IMG/VR virus record: IMGVR_UViG_3300006790_000091
Location: 1 to 27,851 of that record
Strand: one strand, 5' to 3'
Source: a virus
DNA length: 27,851 bases
In this document: positions 1 through 9,372 of the stretch, piece by piece
How positions within the stretch are numbered: the first letter of the stretch is position 1
How the letters are laid out: every line of letters begins with the position of its first letter
The notes under the pieces: model-generated
What the model was told of the DNA's origin: nothing
Database searches by the model: none
The model's input: the letters and a program-made list of their open reading frames with translations, nothing else
Program-made: the position numbers and the translations under genes

Positions 1-311
1 TAAGAACTAACGAAGAGGGTAAAGTAGATACAAGATTTCTTCCTGTAGATTACCAAGCTACAAAAGAACTATGGGCGAGAATGTATCCAAATAAAACAGA
101 AGAAGAAATAAAACAAATACCAGATAGAAAAAGAGTGTTCCTTCGTAATACACATTCTTCTGGTTATATTTATGGTTGGTTTTATAACAAGTTTACTTGT
201 AATGCCAAGAATAAATCAGTATATTATTTTAAAGCTAGTAGAACTAATACTAGAGAACTAGCTAAATATGTTAAATCAGATGATTTTCAAGATCATTACT
301 TTGCTTATTAA
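1..311 (+). CDS. 3' end of an unrecognised phage gene (partial)
   Basis: The frame is open from the first bases of the window and ends at a TAA at 309-311. The last 102 residues are visible and the start lies upstream. An ATG at 81 exists, but the frame continues in coding style before it, so I take it as internal. The visible part is soluble-looking and basic to neutral, rich in Lys, Tyr, Phe and Asn, with an aromatic stretch at the centre (around 165-240) and one cysteine. No membrane segment or catalytic motif is visible. It sits 2 nt before the connector gene, so it is likely co-transcribed with the tail genes and may be a structural or assembly protein. That role rests on position only; I do not recognise the family. 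Confidence 0.75.
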   Translation, partial: RTNEEGKVDTRFLPVDYQATKELWARMYPNKTEEEIKQIPDRKRVFLRNTHSSGYIYGWFYNKFTCNAKNKSVYYFKASRTNTRELAKYVKSDDFQDHYFAY

Positions 312-313
312 TT

Positions 314-1051
314 ATGATGACAGGTAAAAGAACTAGTCTTAAAAGAGTACTAGAAAAAGTATATAGAGATTTCCACTTCAACACTGAGATTGCTTGGGGG
401 GATGTAATAGAGTGGTCTTCAGAAGCTATTAACATTCTTGGTGTTGGTGTTGGATTTGAAGATAAAATATCTAAAGAAATAGAACTAACTAATGGTAGGG
501 GCAAATTACCATGTGACCTTATGTACATTAAAATGGTAAGACAGTTTGATACACATAGAACTTTAGTTCGTTCTTCTGACCAGTTTCACTTATCTAATTG
601 GTATAGATGTGAAGATGAACAAGTATCTACCTGTGATGATTACTGCAGCCCTTTAGATACATATACAACTGAAGGAGATTATATCTTCACTAACCTTGAT
701 GATGAATCTTTAGAAATAGCTTATAAAGCCATACCTACTGATTCAGATGGTTTACCAATGATACCAGATGATGATAAGTATATTAGATATGTAGCTCATT
801 ATATTGCTGAGAAATTAGCATTTAAACTTGCTATGCAGAATAAATTACCTGCTGGTATGTTAGAAAAGATTGAACAAAAACTTGCTTTCTCTACAGGCTC
901 TGCTAAAATGAAAGCTGTTATTCCAGATACAGATGGTATGGAAGCTTGGAAAAATTCTTTCTTAAGATTAGTTCCTACTTTAAATTCACATAGTAATGGG
1001 TTTAAATATGACGCTCAACCACAACAACAAAGAAACCATAACTCCTATTAA
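314..1051 (+). CDS. P22 gp4-like connector / tail ring protein
   Basis: This 245-aa protein probably forms a ring below the portal that joins the capsid to the short tail. The clearest sign is the segment at residues 122-175: a strand-rich stretch leading into a Tyr-Lys-Ala-Ile-Pro-Thr-Asp...Gly-Leu-Pro-Met-Ile-Pro-Asp motif (about 137-152). A helix containing Tyr-Ile-Ala-Glu-Lys follows. This is the pattern of phage head-tail adaptors and of the crAss-like proteins compared with P22 tail accessory factor gp4. The N-terminal 30 residues look helical and the C-terminus is a Gln/Asn-rich tail. The start at 314 lies 2 nt after the upstream stop; an adjacent second ATG at 317 is equally possible. 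The gene ends 2 nt before the muzzle-type gene, as expected for translationally coupled tail genes. The family call is from memory of the motif, not from a search. Confidence 0.72.
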   Translation: MMTGKRTSLKRVLEKVYRDFHFNTEIAWGDVIEWSSEAINILGVGVGFEDKISKEIELTNGRGKLPCDLMYIKMVRQFDTHRTLVRSSDQFHLSNWYRCEDEQVSTCDDYCSPLDTYTTEGDYIFTNLDDESLEIAYKAIPTDSDGLPMIPDDDKYIRYVAHYIAEKLAFKLAMQNKLPAGMLEKIEQKLAFSTGSAKMKAVIPDTDGMEAWKNSFLRLVPTLNSHSNGFKYDAQPQQQRNHNSY

Positions 1052-1053
1052 TC

Positions 1054-4000
1054 ATGCAACATAAAGTAGGTTATGTAAAAGGTATTAATCAAGACCTTGC
1101 TAACGACAAATATAGTAACCAGAACTATTTCACAGCTAATAATATAAAAGTAATAACTGCATCAGGTAGTTCAACTGGTTCAATAGAAAATGAACAGGGT
1201 AATAAATTATTATTTCAATTTCCTACAGTTGGAGCTAGATATTTAATGACAGTTACTTTGTTCAATACTTGTGTTATTAATGGTAACTCAGTATCAGTAG
1301 GTGCTGGTGAAAGTAATGAAGATTTTTATAATAAACTTTTAGCTAATTCAGCCATTAAATCTCTCAATGACAATAGTGATATATATATTTTCTATAATGA
1401 TTCTGGAGTTTATATACAAGTATTAGATACTACAGTAACTGTAACAGGTACAGGTATTTCAACATATACTGCAGCAGTGTCTACTACTTATATATGTGGG
1501 TGGACTAGGTTAAACGAATGGTTAATTGTTTTTACTTCAGATACAGAAACAGCTACTCCTTCTTCTAGTATTTGTCAAATATGGAAATTTAAATTTACAT
1601 CTGGTTCAAGAACAACTATAGATGGTGCGTCAGGTACTACACTAGATGCCTCTACACATTTAATATATAATGATAAACTTAACTATTCTACCACCACTTA
1701 TATTAGAGATATTGTTAGTAATTACGAAACTAGCACTAAGGGTAGAGTATATTGGACTGACTATTATAATCAGGTTCGAGTGGCTAATGTACTAAGTACT
1801 GATTTAATGGAAGTTAAACCTGAAGATCTTGGTTTGGTTTCTGAAGTTACTTTATCTAAACCTGTAATTAATAGTATAAATAATAATGGTAGTTTACCAG
1901 CAGGGGCGCACTATCAATATTACTATAAATTAGTAGCTACAGATGGTAGAGAGTCTATCTTTTCTCCAGGTTCTCAATTAATAGATGTACAGGAAGAATT
2001 ATCTGATAACTCTTCTTTATCTTACTATGATGTAGTATCTACTCCTGGTGGAAGTGTTGATACAAAAGAAATAACAGTTAATATTACTGATGTAGATAGT
2101 GATTTTGATCTACTTGAATTATACTGTGTAATATGGGAATCTTTAAACTCACCTGCTATATATAAAGTAGACGATTACCTAATTACAGGTAGTACAATGT
2201 CTGTAGTACATTCTAATTTAGATTCTTCTATACCATTCTCATTAGTAGAATTTATGGGTATTGGTATTCCATTTACTTGTAAAACATTAGAAGATAGAGA
2301 TAAACAACTAGTTGCTGGTAATATTAAAGAATCCAAATTTGATATAGATTTTGATGCTAGAGCATATAGACATAATTCATCTGGTAATTTTGATATACTA
2401 GATAATGATGGTAGTTCTGATACATATACTGGGCCAGCTATAGATTATACAGCAATACCAGAAGATCACGGTTGTATAAATCCTACCAATGATGATACAA
2501 ATACTGGGTATAATATTAAACAAGCTACCAAACAAGTATTTAAAGCTGACGGTACTACTTTAGGTGGTGAAGGTACTAATGTTAGTTATACTTTTGCTAC
2601 AGATGCTAGAACAGGGGCTACTGGTATTAAAGCTATTAAAACCACTGATTCTGACACTAGTGGATATAATGTTTCTGAAACTAGAATAGGGGGTACTTCA
2701 TATTCAATAGGAGTTACTGACTTAAATGGTGATAATATAACAGTTGATTTATCAGATGAATTAAGTAATACTAAATCAGCACAACTTAACGCCAATTACC
2801 AAGGGTATGCTAGAGGTGAGACTTATAGATTCGGTATTGTATTTTACTCTAAAACAGGGCAACGTTCTTATGTAAAATGGATAGGTGATATTAAAATGCC
2901 TGATCCATCTTACTCTGATGCAGCTAAAGTTAGTGATGCTCAAAGTGATTCTTTTGTTGTATTAGACCATCAACCAAATACTAGTACTAACACATATAAC
3001 TTATATCCAGTATTTACTGTAGACATCTCTTCAATACAATCAAATATATCTGGTTTTGAAATAGTAAGAGTACATAGAAGTTCTTCAGATATGACTAGAC
3101 TAGGTACAGGTATTTTATCTAATTTTGTTAATTATTGTACTGGGGGTGGTAGCGGTGGGCCTGCTACAAGTGCAGCCGCTAATTTAAATACTTTACTTAG
3201 AACATATGCTACTACAGGGGGGGCCTCTGTTCAGTACTACTCTGGTGCTACAGTAACGAAACCTGCTTTTTCTAACACAACAACTAAAATAGATGGCACT
3301 ATTACGGTAGGTACTACAGTTTATGGGGACAGTGAAGATGATGATGGTACTTGGCCTTATGGTACTTTAATGTTAGCAGATTATCCATCTTTCTTAGGTA
3401 GGTTAGATGCTTTGACTGTAACTAGTACTGCTAATAAAAGACTCACAATATTTAATTCTCCTATAGTAGATTTTAGAGATTCTACAGGATATAATGTTAA
3501 TACTTCTGTAGACTATATTCAAGATTTTGGGTATTATACAGGAGTACCTTTTGTGTATCAAGATGATGATGCTTATCATGGTACTACAGGTAATTTAAAT
3601 GACTTTAATCTAGGATTTCTATATAGAACTCAAAACTTTACTTCACTAAGTACTGCAGGACAGACTGTTCAGTTCTATGAAATAGAAAAAGAAAAACTAC
3701 TTGATGTAGGAGAAGTATTATTTGAAGGTGATGATGTACTAGATGGTCTACTAGGTTCTTATATAGATAACTATAAAATACAAGCAGTATGTAATACTTC
3801 ATATACATATTATGATAAAAGTGCTGCTGATGATTACACACCTTTCGGTTTAGGTACAGAAAAACAACTACTTAATTTAAAAGCAGGTGGTGGTAGTGCT
3901 TTTGCAATATCTGCAGCTTCTTTAAATGTATATAACCCAGATGGTAATTCTGGGGGTCTTTGGACTAATTATCATACATTCTCAGCGTCTGCATCTGCAC

Positions 4001-5748
4001 CTGCTGATTTAGTATATTTTAAAGAAGTGGCTTACTGCAGACAGGTTACTGGTCAATACGGTGGTAATACTTATGAAGCTAGAAGTAAAAATGAATACAT
4101 TACTACAGGGGCTTATCAAATAGTAGATGAAGATTCTGCTACTAGTTTAACAGTAAATGCTTTTGGTGGTGATGTAGTAGTTGCTTTTTATGATAGAGAA
4201 TATATAAAACAATATCATAGTGGACATACTCCATCAGCTCCACTTAAAACAGCCACATCATCTAGAATGTCTGTTGGGCTAATATATGCATCTGAATGTC
4301 CTATTAATATAGCTTTCAGAACTGGTAAACATTGGGGTGGTGAAAATGATGATTTCTTTAGAGGGTCTATTGCTAGTGATGGTAGTAGAGATCCTAATGA
4401 TTTATCTGGAGATGAAACATTTAATTTTGATTCTAGACACCTACAATCTAATAATCTTAGAACAGATTATTTAGCTAAAGATATACTAGCACAAGATGAA
4501 ACTATTTTTCCTAATCAAATTAAAGTATCTAGAACTAAAGTTGATGGTGAATTAGTAGACAACTGGAGAAGTTTCCCTGCTAATCAATTTGATAATGTAG
4601 ACGGTTCACTCGGAGAAATACATAAACTAATATCTTATAAAGATCAATTAATGTTCTTCCAAGACAGGGGTGTAGGAGTACTACCTATTAATGAAAGAGC
4701 TTTGATTGAAGATGTTACTGGTGCAGAGCTTGTATTAGGTGACGGTCAACTCATTGGTAAATACAGGTACCTAACTGAAACTTCAGGTACTACACATCAA
4801 CATTCAGTTGTAGTAACAGATAAAGGTATTTACTACTATGACTCATTACAACAAAAGATATACATGGTGCAAGGTGAATCCTTAACTGAAGCTTTAGGTA
4901 TGCATGGATTCTTTCATACTAAACTTAAAGAAGTACTTAGAGATTCAGATGATCTGTATAAAGCATCCCCTATAGGTGTACATGGTATATATGATAAAAA
5001 GAATGAAAGAGTTTTATGGACTTTTCTTGGGGGTAATATTACTAGAACCCATAGTGGTAGCGGTACAGAGTACTTCGAGGTAGGTGATATTGTTTCAACT
5101 GCTACAGGTTATGTACAATGTCTTGTTCAAGGAGATTACCTAACATCAGAGGTGACAACTACTAATGGTAAATTTGGAGCTTTGTCAAATTACATACCTG
5201 GTTTTACTCTTGGATATAGAGAGAGATTACAAGCATTTGAATCTTTCTATAGTTATAAACCCGGTAAATACTTAAACATAGATGATAAGTTATTATCTAT
5301 TGATCCTACTGCTAGAAATACAGGGTATGTACACGAAGAAGGAAACTATAATACTTTCTATGGTAATAGTTACCCTTCAGACATAACATTAGTTGTTATG
5401 CCTAATCCTAACATTATATCTATATTTAATAACATAGAGTATTATAGTGAGGTAACAATTGACAGTAAAGATATAGTAGACTCCACTTTAGATACTGTCT
5501 TAGCTTATAACAAATATCAAAATACAGGAGAGATTACATTAACTGTTGGTACAATTGCTAAGAGAAGAATGAGAACATGGCGTCACAAATTAAAACGTGA
5601 TTCTATCTCAACAACCAATCTAAACAGTTTAGCAAATCCTAGACTAAGAGATTATTATTTACTTCTAAAAGTAAAATTTGATACTTCTACAAACGAAAGA
5701 TTAATACTCTCAGATGTAGTTATTAGCTATACGCCTACAAAAATGTAA
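1054..5748 (+). CDS. Tail muzzle / P22 gp10-like stabilisation protein
   Basis: This is a very long tail protein of 1564 aa. In crAss-like phages the gene after the gp4-like protein encodes the muzzle (also annotated as stabilisation protein), which closes the end of the short tail and holds cargo. The N-terminus has the usual opening of this family: Gly-Val/Ile-Asn-Gln-Asp near residue 10, then Asn-Tyr-Phe-Thr-Ala-Asn-Asn, then Ser-x-Gly-Ser-Ile-Glu-Asn-Glu-x-Gly (about 39-50). Much of the body is low-complexity Ser/Thr/Gly/Asp/Tyr sequence that looks all-beta. The most conserved-looking block is residues 1165-1300, including Trp-Arg-Ser-Phe-Pro-Ala-Asn, a Gly-Ile-Tyr-Tyr-Tyr-Asp strand and a Leu-Gly-Met-His-Gly turn; this resembles propeller-like phage tail hubs. 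No signal peptide is seen. It ends with tandem in-frame stops (TAATAA, 5746-5751), followed by the first promoter-like gap of the cluster. The family call is good; the finer structure is inferred. Confidence 0.78.
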   Translation: MQHKVGYVKGINQDLANDKYSNQNYFTANNIKVITASGSSTGSIENEQGNKLLFQFPTVGARYLMTVTLFNTCVINGNSVSVGAGESNEDFYNKLLANSAIKSLNDNSDIYIFYNDSGVYIQVLDTTVTVTGTGISTYTAAVSTTYICGWTRLNEWLIVFTSDTETATPSSSICQIWKFKFTSGSRTTIDGASGTTLDASTHLIYNDKLNYSTTTYIRDIVSNYETSTKGRVYWTDYYNQVRVANVLSTDLMEVKPEDLGLVSEVTLSKPVINSINNNGSLPAGAHYQYYYKLVATDGRESIFSPGSQLIDVQEELSDNSSLSYYDVVSTPGGSVDTKEITVNITDVDSDFDLLELYCVIWESLNSPAIYKVDDYLITGSTMSVVHSNLDSSIPFSLVEFMGIGIPFTCKTLEDRDKQLVAGNIKESKFDIDFDARAYRHNSSGNFDILDNDGSSDTYTGPAIDYTAIPEDHGCINPTNDDTNTGYNIKQATKQVFKADGTTLGGEGTNVSYTFATDARTGATGIKAIKTTDSDTSGYNVSETRIGGTSYSIGVTDLNGDNITVDLSDELSNTKSAQLNANYQGYARGETYRFGIVFYSKTGQRSYVKWIGDIKMPDPSYSDAAKVSDAQSDSFVVLDHQPNTSTNTYNLYPVFTVDISSIQSNISGFEIVRVHRSSSDMTRLGTGILSNFVNYCTGGGSGGPATSAAANLNTLLRTYATTGGASVQYYSGATVTKPAFSNTTTKIDGTITVGTTVYGDSEDDDGTWPYGTLMLADYPSFLGRLDALTVTSTANKRLTIFNSPIVDFRDSTGYNVNTSVDYIQDFGYYTGVPFVYQDDDAYHGTTGNLNDFNLGFLYRTQNFTSLSTAGQTVQFYEIEKEKLLDVGEVLFEGDDVLDGLLGSYIDNYKIQAVCNTSYTYYDKSAADDYTPFGLGTEKQLLNLKAGGGSAFAISAASLNVYNPDGNSGGLWTNYHTFSASASAPADLVYFKEVAYCRQVTGQYGGNTYEARSKNEYITTGAYQIVDEDSATSLTVNAFGGDVVVAFYDREYIKQYHSGHTPSAPLKTATSSRMSVGLIYASECPINIAFRTGKHWGGENDDFFRGSIASDGSRDPNDLSGDETFNFDSRHLQSNNLRTDYLAKDILAQDETIFPNQIKVSRTKVDGELVDNWRSFPANQFDNVDGSLGEIHKLISYKDQLMFFQDRGVGVLPINERALIEDVTGAELVLGDGQLIGKYRYLTETSGTTHQHSVVVTDKGIYYYDSLQQKIYMVQGESLTEALGMHGFFHTKLKEVLRDSDDLYKASPIGVHGIYDKKNERVLWTFLGGNITRTHSGSGTEYFEVGDIVSTATGYVQCLVQGDYLTSEVTTTNGKFGALSNYIPGFTLGYRERLQAFESFYSYKPGKYLNIDDKLLSIDPTARNTGYVHEEGNYNTFYGNSYPSDITLVVMPNPNIISIFNNIEYYSEVTIDSKDIVDSTLDTVLAYNKYQNTGEITLTVGTIAKRRMRTWRHKLKRDSISTTNLNSLANPRLRDYYLLLKVKFDTSTNERLILSDVVISYTPTKM

Positions 5749-5771
5749 TAAAGTAGTCCATTTATTATTGG

Positions 5772-5779
5772 TATATTTG
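5772..5779 (+). promoter_or_regulatory. Candidate Bacteroidota -7 promoter element, TATATTTG
   Basis: TATATTTG matches the TAnnTTTG -7 element known from Bacteroidota housekeeping promoters. It lies in the 47-nt gap after the muzzle-type gene, with 16 nt between the motif and the ATG at 5796. No convincing TTTG -33 element lies about 20 nt upstream. The whole gap is AT-rich and has no clear hairpin or terminator. A TATAAT string at 5789-5794 touches the start codon and is too close to act as a usual -10 for this gene. The same 9-mer TATATTTGT recurs in the only other gap longer than 2 nt. Confidence 0.4.
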
Positions 5780-5795
5780 TCTATATTGTATAATT

Positions 5796-8700
5796 ATGGC
5801 TAAGAAAAAATCTAAAAAACCTCAGTATGCTAGAGGGGGTAAGCTGGGGAGTAAGATTGGTGATTCATTTAAATTTGCAGGAGATACATTACTTTCAACA
5901 ATAGGTTTATCAGATGTTATCGGTGATGAAAATTATCGAAATCAGGGTTTTGCTGATGCATCTAGAGTAGGTGAACAAATTGGTAAAGGTGTTGGTCAAG
6001 TTGCTGGTAATCTTATACTTCCAGGTATGGGAGGTAACATTGTTAAAACTGGTCAAAACTTATTAGGTAACGTTGATGGTGAAGATCAAGAACGTGCTAG
6101 AATAGAACAAATGAGAGCTAATAAAGATAGCTATGGTAAATACTCTGATTCTATTACTGACATGAATAAAGCTGTTAACCCATTAGTAGCTGGAACACAA
6201 GCAGCTACTGGTTTAGCTAATATGGCTGCTGGTAATTTTGCACAAACAGGTAATGTATTAGGCGATTTATCTGGTTTAAAAAATTCTTTTGGTCAAGGTA
6301 TACTAGGGCAAGCTGCTCCAGCTACAGGTGATATGATGGGGGCTGCTATAGGTGCTTTAAAAGGTCAACCTAATAACCAAATTAATTACGAGTTCGCTAC
6401 AGATATGCAGAAGATAAATAATCCTGCTGCTGGTACAATGGGAATACAAGCCGCTTTAAATCAAAGCCAAGGAGACATAATGACAAATTATCAACAACCT
6501 ATAAGTACTGTTCAGAATCAAGTACCCTTTAATTTTAATGCTTTTGCATACGGAGGAAATATGAAAACAAAATATCAAACAGGTGGGCCAATTTCGCTTT
6601 CACCAGAAATTACAGAAGGTTCACCAGAACATCAAGAATATCTTAGAAGATTATCTAATTTTCAAAGTCAAGATCCTACGGAGTTTCAAAAATATCAAGA
6701 TATCTACGGAGCAGATAACATCACTCCTACAGGTGGTTCTGTAGTTGATTTCTTTACTAATGAGTGGAGCGATAGAAAAAAGGTATGGGATACTACTTCT
6801 GAATTAAATAGAAGAGGTATGGCTAACCCATATGATTATAAAAATGTAGACGAGTATTATTCTACTCAATACGGTACAGGTGAAGCTGGTTTTACATTAC
6901 CTAGAGGTGCAGCTATGTATTCAGCACCACATCAAGATATAAGTAATGAAGTAGATGCTAAGATAGGTAAACATATGTACCGAGGTGTAGGAGATAAAGA
7001 CCATGACTACTTCTGGCAATATACAGACCCATCTGGTGATTATGATGTTACACCTGCTGAAGAAAATATGCAGGTATACCCAGAAGATACTAGATTAGAT
7101 GCTACAACAGGGATTAAAGAATTTCAATCAGGTAATTATAAAACAAGAAATTTAGGAGATATATATGTACAATCTCCGGGTGGAGAAACTGTAGACGGTA
7201 TGGATTTTTTATCTCCAGAAAACTATAATCCTAATGCTTTTGAGTTTGTACCTAACCAAGATTTCAAACCAAATAGAGATTGGATTCAACCAAAATATAT
7301 GGGAGAAGGTAAAGATAGAGTTAATATTTTTGAACACCCGTCTGTACCTACTACATCAAATTCAAATGTTAACCCATTACCTACTACACCAATGCAAACT
7401 ATACCTAACGCACCAAGTATGTCTCCATCTGATTTTAAAGGTAGACATATCTACGGAGCATTAGACCAAGGTACTATAAGAGATATATCTAATAAAACAT
7501 CATTTGCATATGGTGGTAATGTAGAAGAAATGCCTGATGGTGGTAAGTTTGTTCAATATGATGGCCCTACTCATGGTCAAGGTGGTATTGATATAGATCA
7601 AAACGGTATGCCAACAGTGAACCCTAATGCTCAAGCTGAAGTCGAAGGTCAAGAAACTATGCATGATAACGGTATAGAAAAATACATGTTCTCTGCTAGA
7701 TTGATTCCTCAGTCTGAACTTGATAAAAAGAATGATAAGAAAAAACATAATGTTAAGACATACGCTGACCTAAGTAAAGAAATTCATAAAAGATATCCAG
7801 AAGCAGACAAAGACCCTATTCAATTGAAATCAAGAAACATGGAACTTGAAAGATTGAAAGCTGAACAAGAAGCTGATAGATCAATGCTTAATGGTATTGA
7901 ACAAGGTAATGGTCAACAGCAATCACAATTACCAGATATGTTTCAGTATGGTGGAACATACGGGGGTAGAGACAACGAAAATATAGGCACTTACAAACAA
8001 GGTTATTCTAAAGTATTTGATAGACAAGATGTAGCTTATGATAACACTCACCGAGAAGATACAATGCCCTCAGAATCTTGGATTCTTGAAGCAGATGACA
8101 GACAACACGGTTGGGACTTATACCCAATTCAAAATAATGCTTACATGCCAGAAAAATTCGGATTTAATAAAAACCTTATGATGAAATATTACAAAGGCGA
8201 ATTAAATGCTAAACCTAGATTTGGGGCAGACGGTAAACCTATTAAAAAAGCTGATGGGGGTAGATTAGAAGGTAACGTTACTAGAGATAGAACTGGTTCT
8301 TCTACTTTTAGAGATAGTACAGGTAAAGTACACTTTCAACTTGGGGGAGAGTTAACTAAAAAACAACCTGTACAGGAAGACCCATTTATATTAGATCAAC
8401 AGTCTTTGCAATTTATGCAGCCTATACATGAAGACCCCTTTGTTCTAGGTGGCCTACCACAAGACTTATTAGCTTTAAGTGGTGCTTTAGGTACTACTAC
8501 TGATGACATAACTAAGTTTGATAAAGAAAAAAAGGATCAAGTATCTGTACTTCAACATAAAGCTCAATCTGAAAATTGGAATCCGTATAAAGATGTAGCC
8601 CGTGATTTAATAAATATGAGTGGAGAAAATACTCCTAATACAGCTGATTCTGGTTCTCAATTACCTCAAGAAAGAATTAATCCAATGGGACTAGCTGCTT

Positions 8701-9344
8701 CTATGATTGGCCCTGCTTATGATTTATTTCAAGCTGGTCAAGAAACACCTGCTAATGATTTTGGTAGAGTAAACCCTAAAACAATTGATTTATCTAAACA
8801 AAGAACTGAACTAGAAAAACAAGCTGGTTTATCTAGAGCTATTGCTAGAGAGAATGCTAGAAACGCACCTTCTGCAGGTGGAGCTATGACTAATAGAGTA
8901 ATTTCTAATGCTATAATTAATTCTCAATTAGGTTCTGGCTTATCACAAAGTTATCAAACTGAAGAGGCTCAAAATGTTCAGATACTTAACCAAGCTGAAT
9001 TTGCTAATCATCAAACTAGAATACAAGAGAAATTAGCAGACCAACAAGATTTAGCATTGAGAAAATCAACTATCTCACAGGCTATGCATAACATTGGTAT
9101 GAATCTTCAAGGTTATACTAGAGATTTAGAATCAGCTAGAGTAGGAAATCTTAATAATAAACTTTGGTTTGATGCTGTTAAAAATGGTAAGTATTTTGAT
9201 ATGAAATGGGACGAAAGTACCCAGAGCATGATTATGATTCCTAAAGTCAAAGCTGATGGTTCTAAAAATGATGACCAAAGTGAAGTACACATTAATACTC
9301 AAGGAAAAACTTCTGTAGTTACCAAAGATAATACTTCACAATAA
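5796..9344 (+). CDS. Large glycine-motif virion (cargo-type) protein
   Basis: This 1182-aa protein follows the muzzle-type gene, the position of cargo/structural proteins in crAss-like phages. The N-terminus is Lys-rich, then a Gly/Ala-rich mildly hydrophobic region (about 40-90) and a Gly/Ala/Asn-rich helical region to about 220. Short glycine motifs recur: Phe-Ala-Tyr-Gly-Gly-Asn at 250-255 and identically at 570-575, Phe-Gln-Tyr-Gly-Gly at 716-720, Ala-Asp-Gly-Gly-Arg at 819-823 and Phe-Gln-Leu-Gly-Gly at 847-851. Residues 569-715 form a recognisable module of Bacteroidota phage virion proteins: a Gly-Pro-x-His-Gly-Gln-Gly-Gly-Ile turn, an Ala-Glu-Val-Glu-Gly-Gln-Glu strand, a Tyr-Met-Phe-Ser-Ala segment, then a charged helix. 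Residues 1003-1125 are mostly helical. No enzyme motif is seen. The start is ATGGCTAAG. A role as packaged or ejected protein is inferred from position and composition. Confidence 0.68.
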   Translation: MAKKKSKKPQYARGGKLGSKIGDSFKFAGDTLLSTIGLSDVIGDENYRNQGFADASRVGEQIGKGVGQVAGNLILPGMGGNIVKTGQNLLGNVDGEDQERARIEQMRANKDSYGKYSDSITDMNKAVNPLVAGTQAATGLANMAAGNFAQTGNVLGDLSGLKNSFGQGILGQAAPATGDMMGAAIGALKGQPNNQINYEFATDMQKINNPAAGTMGIQAALNQSQGDIMTNYQQPISTVQNQVPFNFNAFAYGGNMKTKYQTGGPISLSPEITEGSPEHQEYLRRLSNFQSQDPTEFQKYQDIYGADNITPTGGSVVDFFTNEWSDRKKVWDTTSELNRRGMANPYDYKNVDEYYSTQYGTGEAGFTLPRGAAMYSAPHQDISNEVDAKIGKHMYRGVGDKDHDYFWQYTDPSGDYDVTPAEENMQVYPEDTRLDATTGIKEFQSGNYKTRNLGDIYVQSPGGETVDGMDFLSPENYNPNAFEFVPNQDFKPNRDWIQPKYMGEGKDRVNIFEHPSVPTTSNSNVNPLPTTPMQTIPNAPSMSPSDFKGRHIYGALDQGTIRDISNKTSFAYGGNVEEMPDGGKFVQYDGPTHGQGGIDIDQNGMPTVNPNAQAEVEGQETMHDNGIEKYMFSARLIPQSELDKKNDKKKHNVKTYADLSKEIHKRYPEADKDPIQLKSRNMELERLKAEQEADRSMLNGIEQGNGQQQSQLPDMFQYGGTYGGRDNENIGTYKQGYSKVFDRQDVAYDNTHREDTMPSESWILEADDRQHGWDLYPIQNNAYMPEKFGFNKNLMMKYYKGELNAKPRFGADGKPIKKADGGRLEGNVTRDRTGSSTFRDSTGKVHFQLGGELTKKQPVQEDPFILDQQSLQFMQPIHEDPFVLGGLPQDLLALSGALGTTTDDITKFDKEKKDQVSVLQHKAQSENWNPYKDVARDLINMSGENTPNTADSGSQLPQERINPMGLAASMIGPAYDLFQAGQETPANDFGRVNPKTIDLSKQRTELEKQAGLSRAIARENARNAPSAGGAMTNRVISNAIINSQLGSGLSQSYQTEEAQNVQILNQAEFANHQTRIQEKLADQQDLALRKSTISQAMHNIGMNLQGYTRDLESARVGNLNNKLWFDAVKNGKYFDMKWDESTQSMIMIPKVKADGSKNDDQSEVHINTQGKTSVVTKDNTSQ

Positions 9345-9349
9345 TTTTA

Positions 9350-9357
9350 TATATTTG
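9350..9357 (+). promoter_or_regulatory. Candidate Bacteroidota -7 promoter element, TATATTTG (second copy)
   Basis: This TATATTTG sits in the 28-nt gap between the two cargo-type genes, with 15 nt between it and the ATG at 9373. That is almost the same spacing as the copy at 5772-5779. No TTTG -33 element is evident upstream, where the sequence is the end of the preceding coding region. A purine-rich stretch (GAGAAAGAG) directly abuts the start codon, too close to be a normal Shine-Dalgarno sequence. The recurrence and the matched spacing are the evidence; the motif alone is weak in such AT-rich DNA. Confidence 0.4.
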
Positions 9358-9372
9358 TAATAAGAGAAAGAG

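Noticed and set aside
5789-5794. TATAAT, a sigma70-type -10 box
   Set aside because: It ends one base before the start codon at 5796, so a normal transcript from it would begin inside the gene. AT-rich chance is more likely.
5749-5795. A possible terminator in the 47-nt gap (CCA...TGG pairing)
   Set aside because: Only three base pairs can form around an 8-nt loop and no T-tract follows, so there is no support for a terminator.
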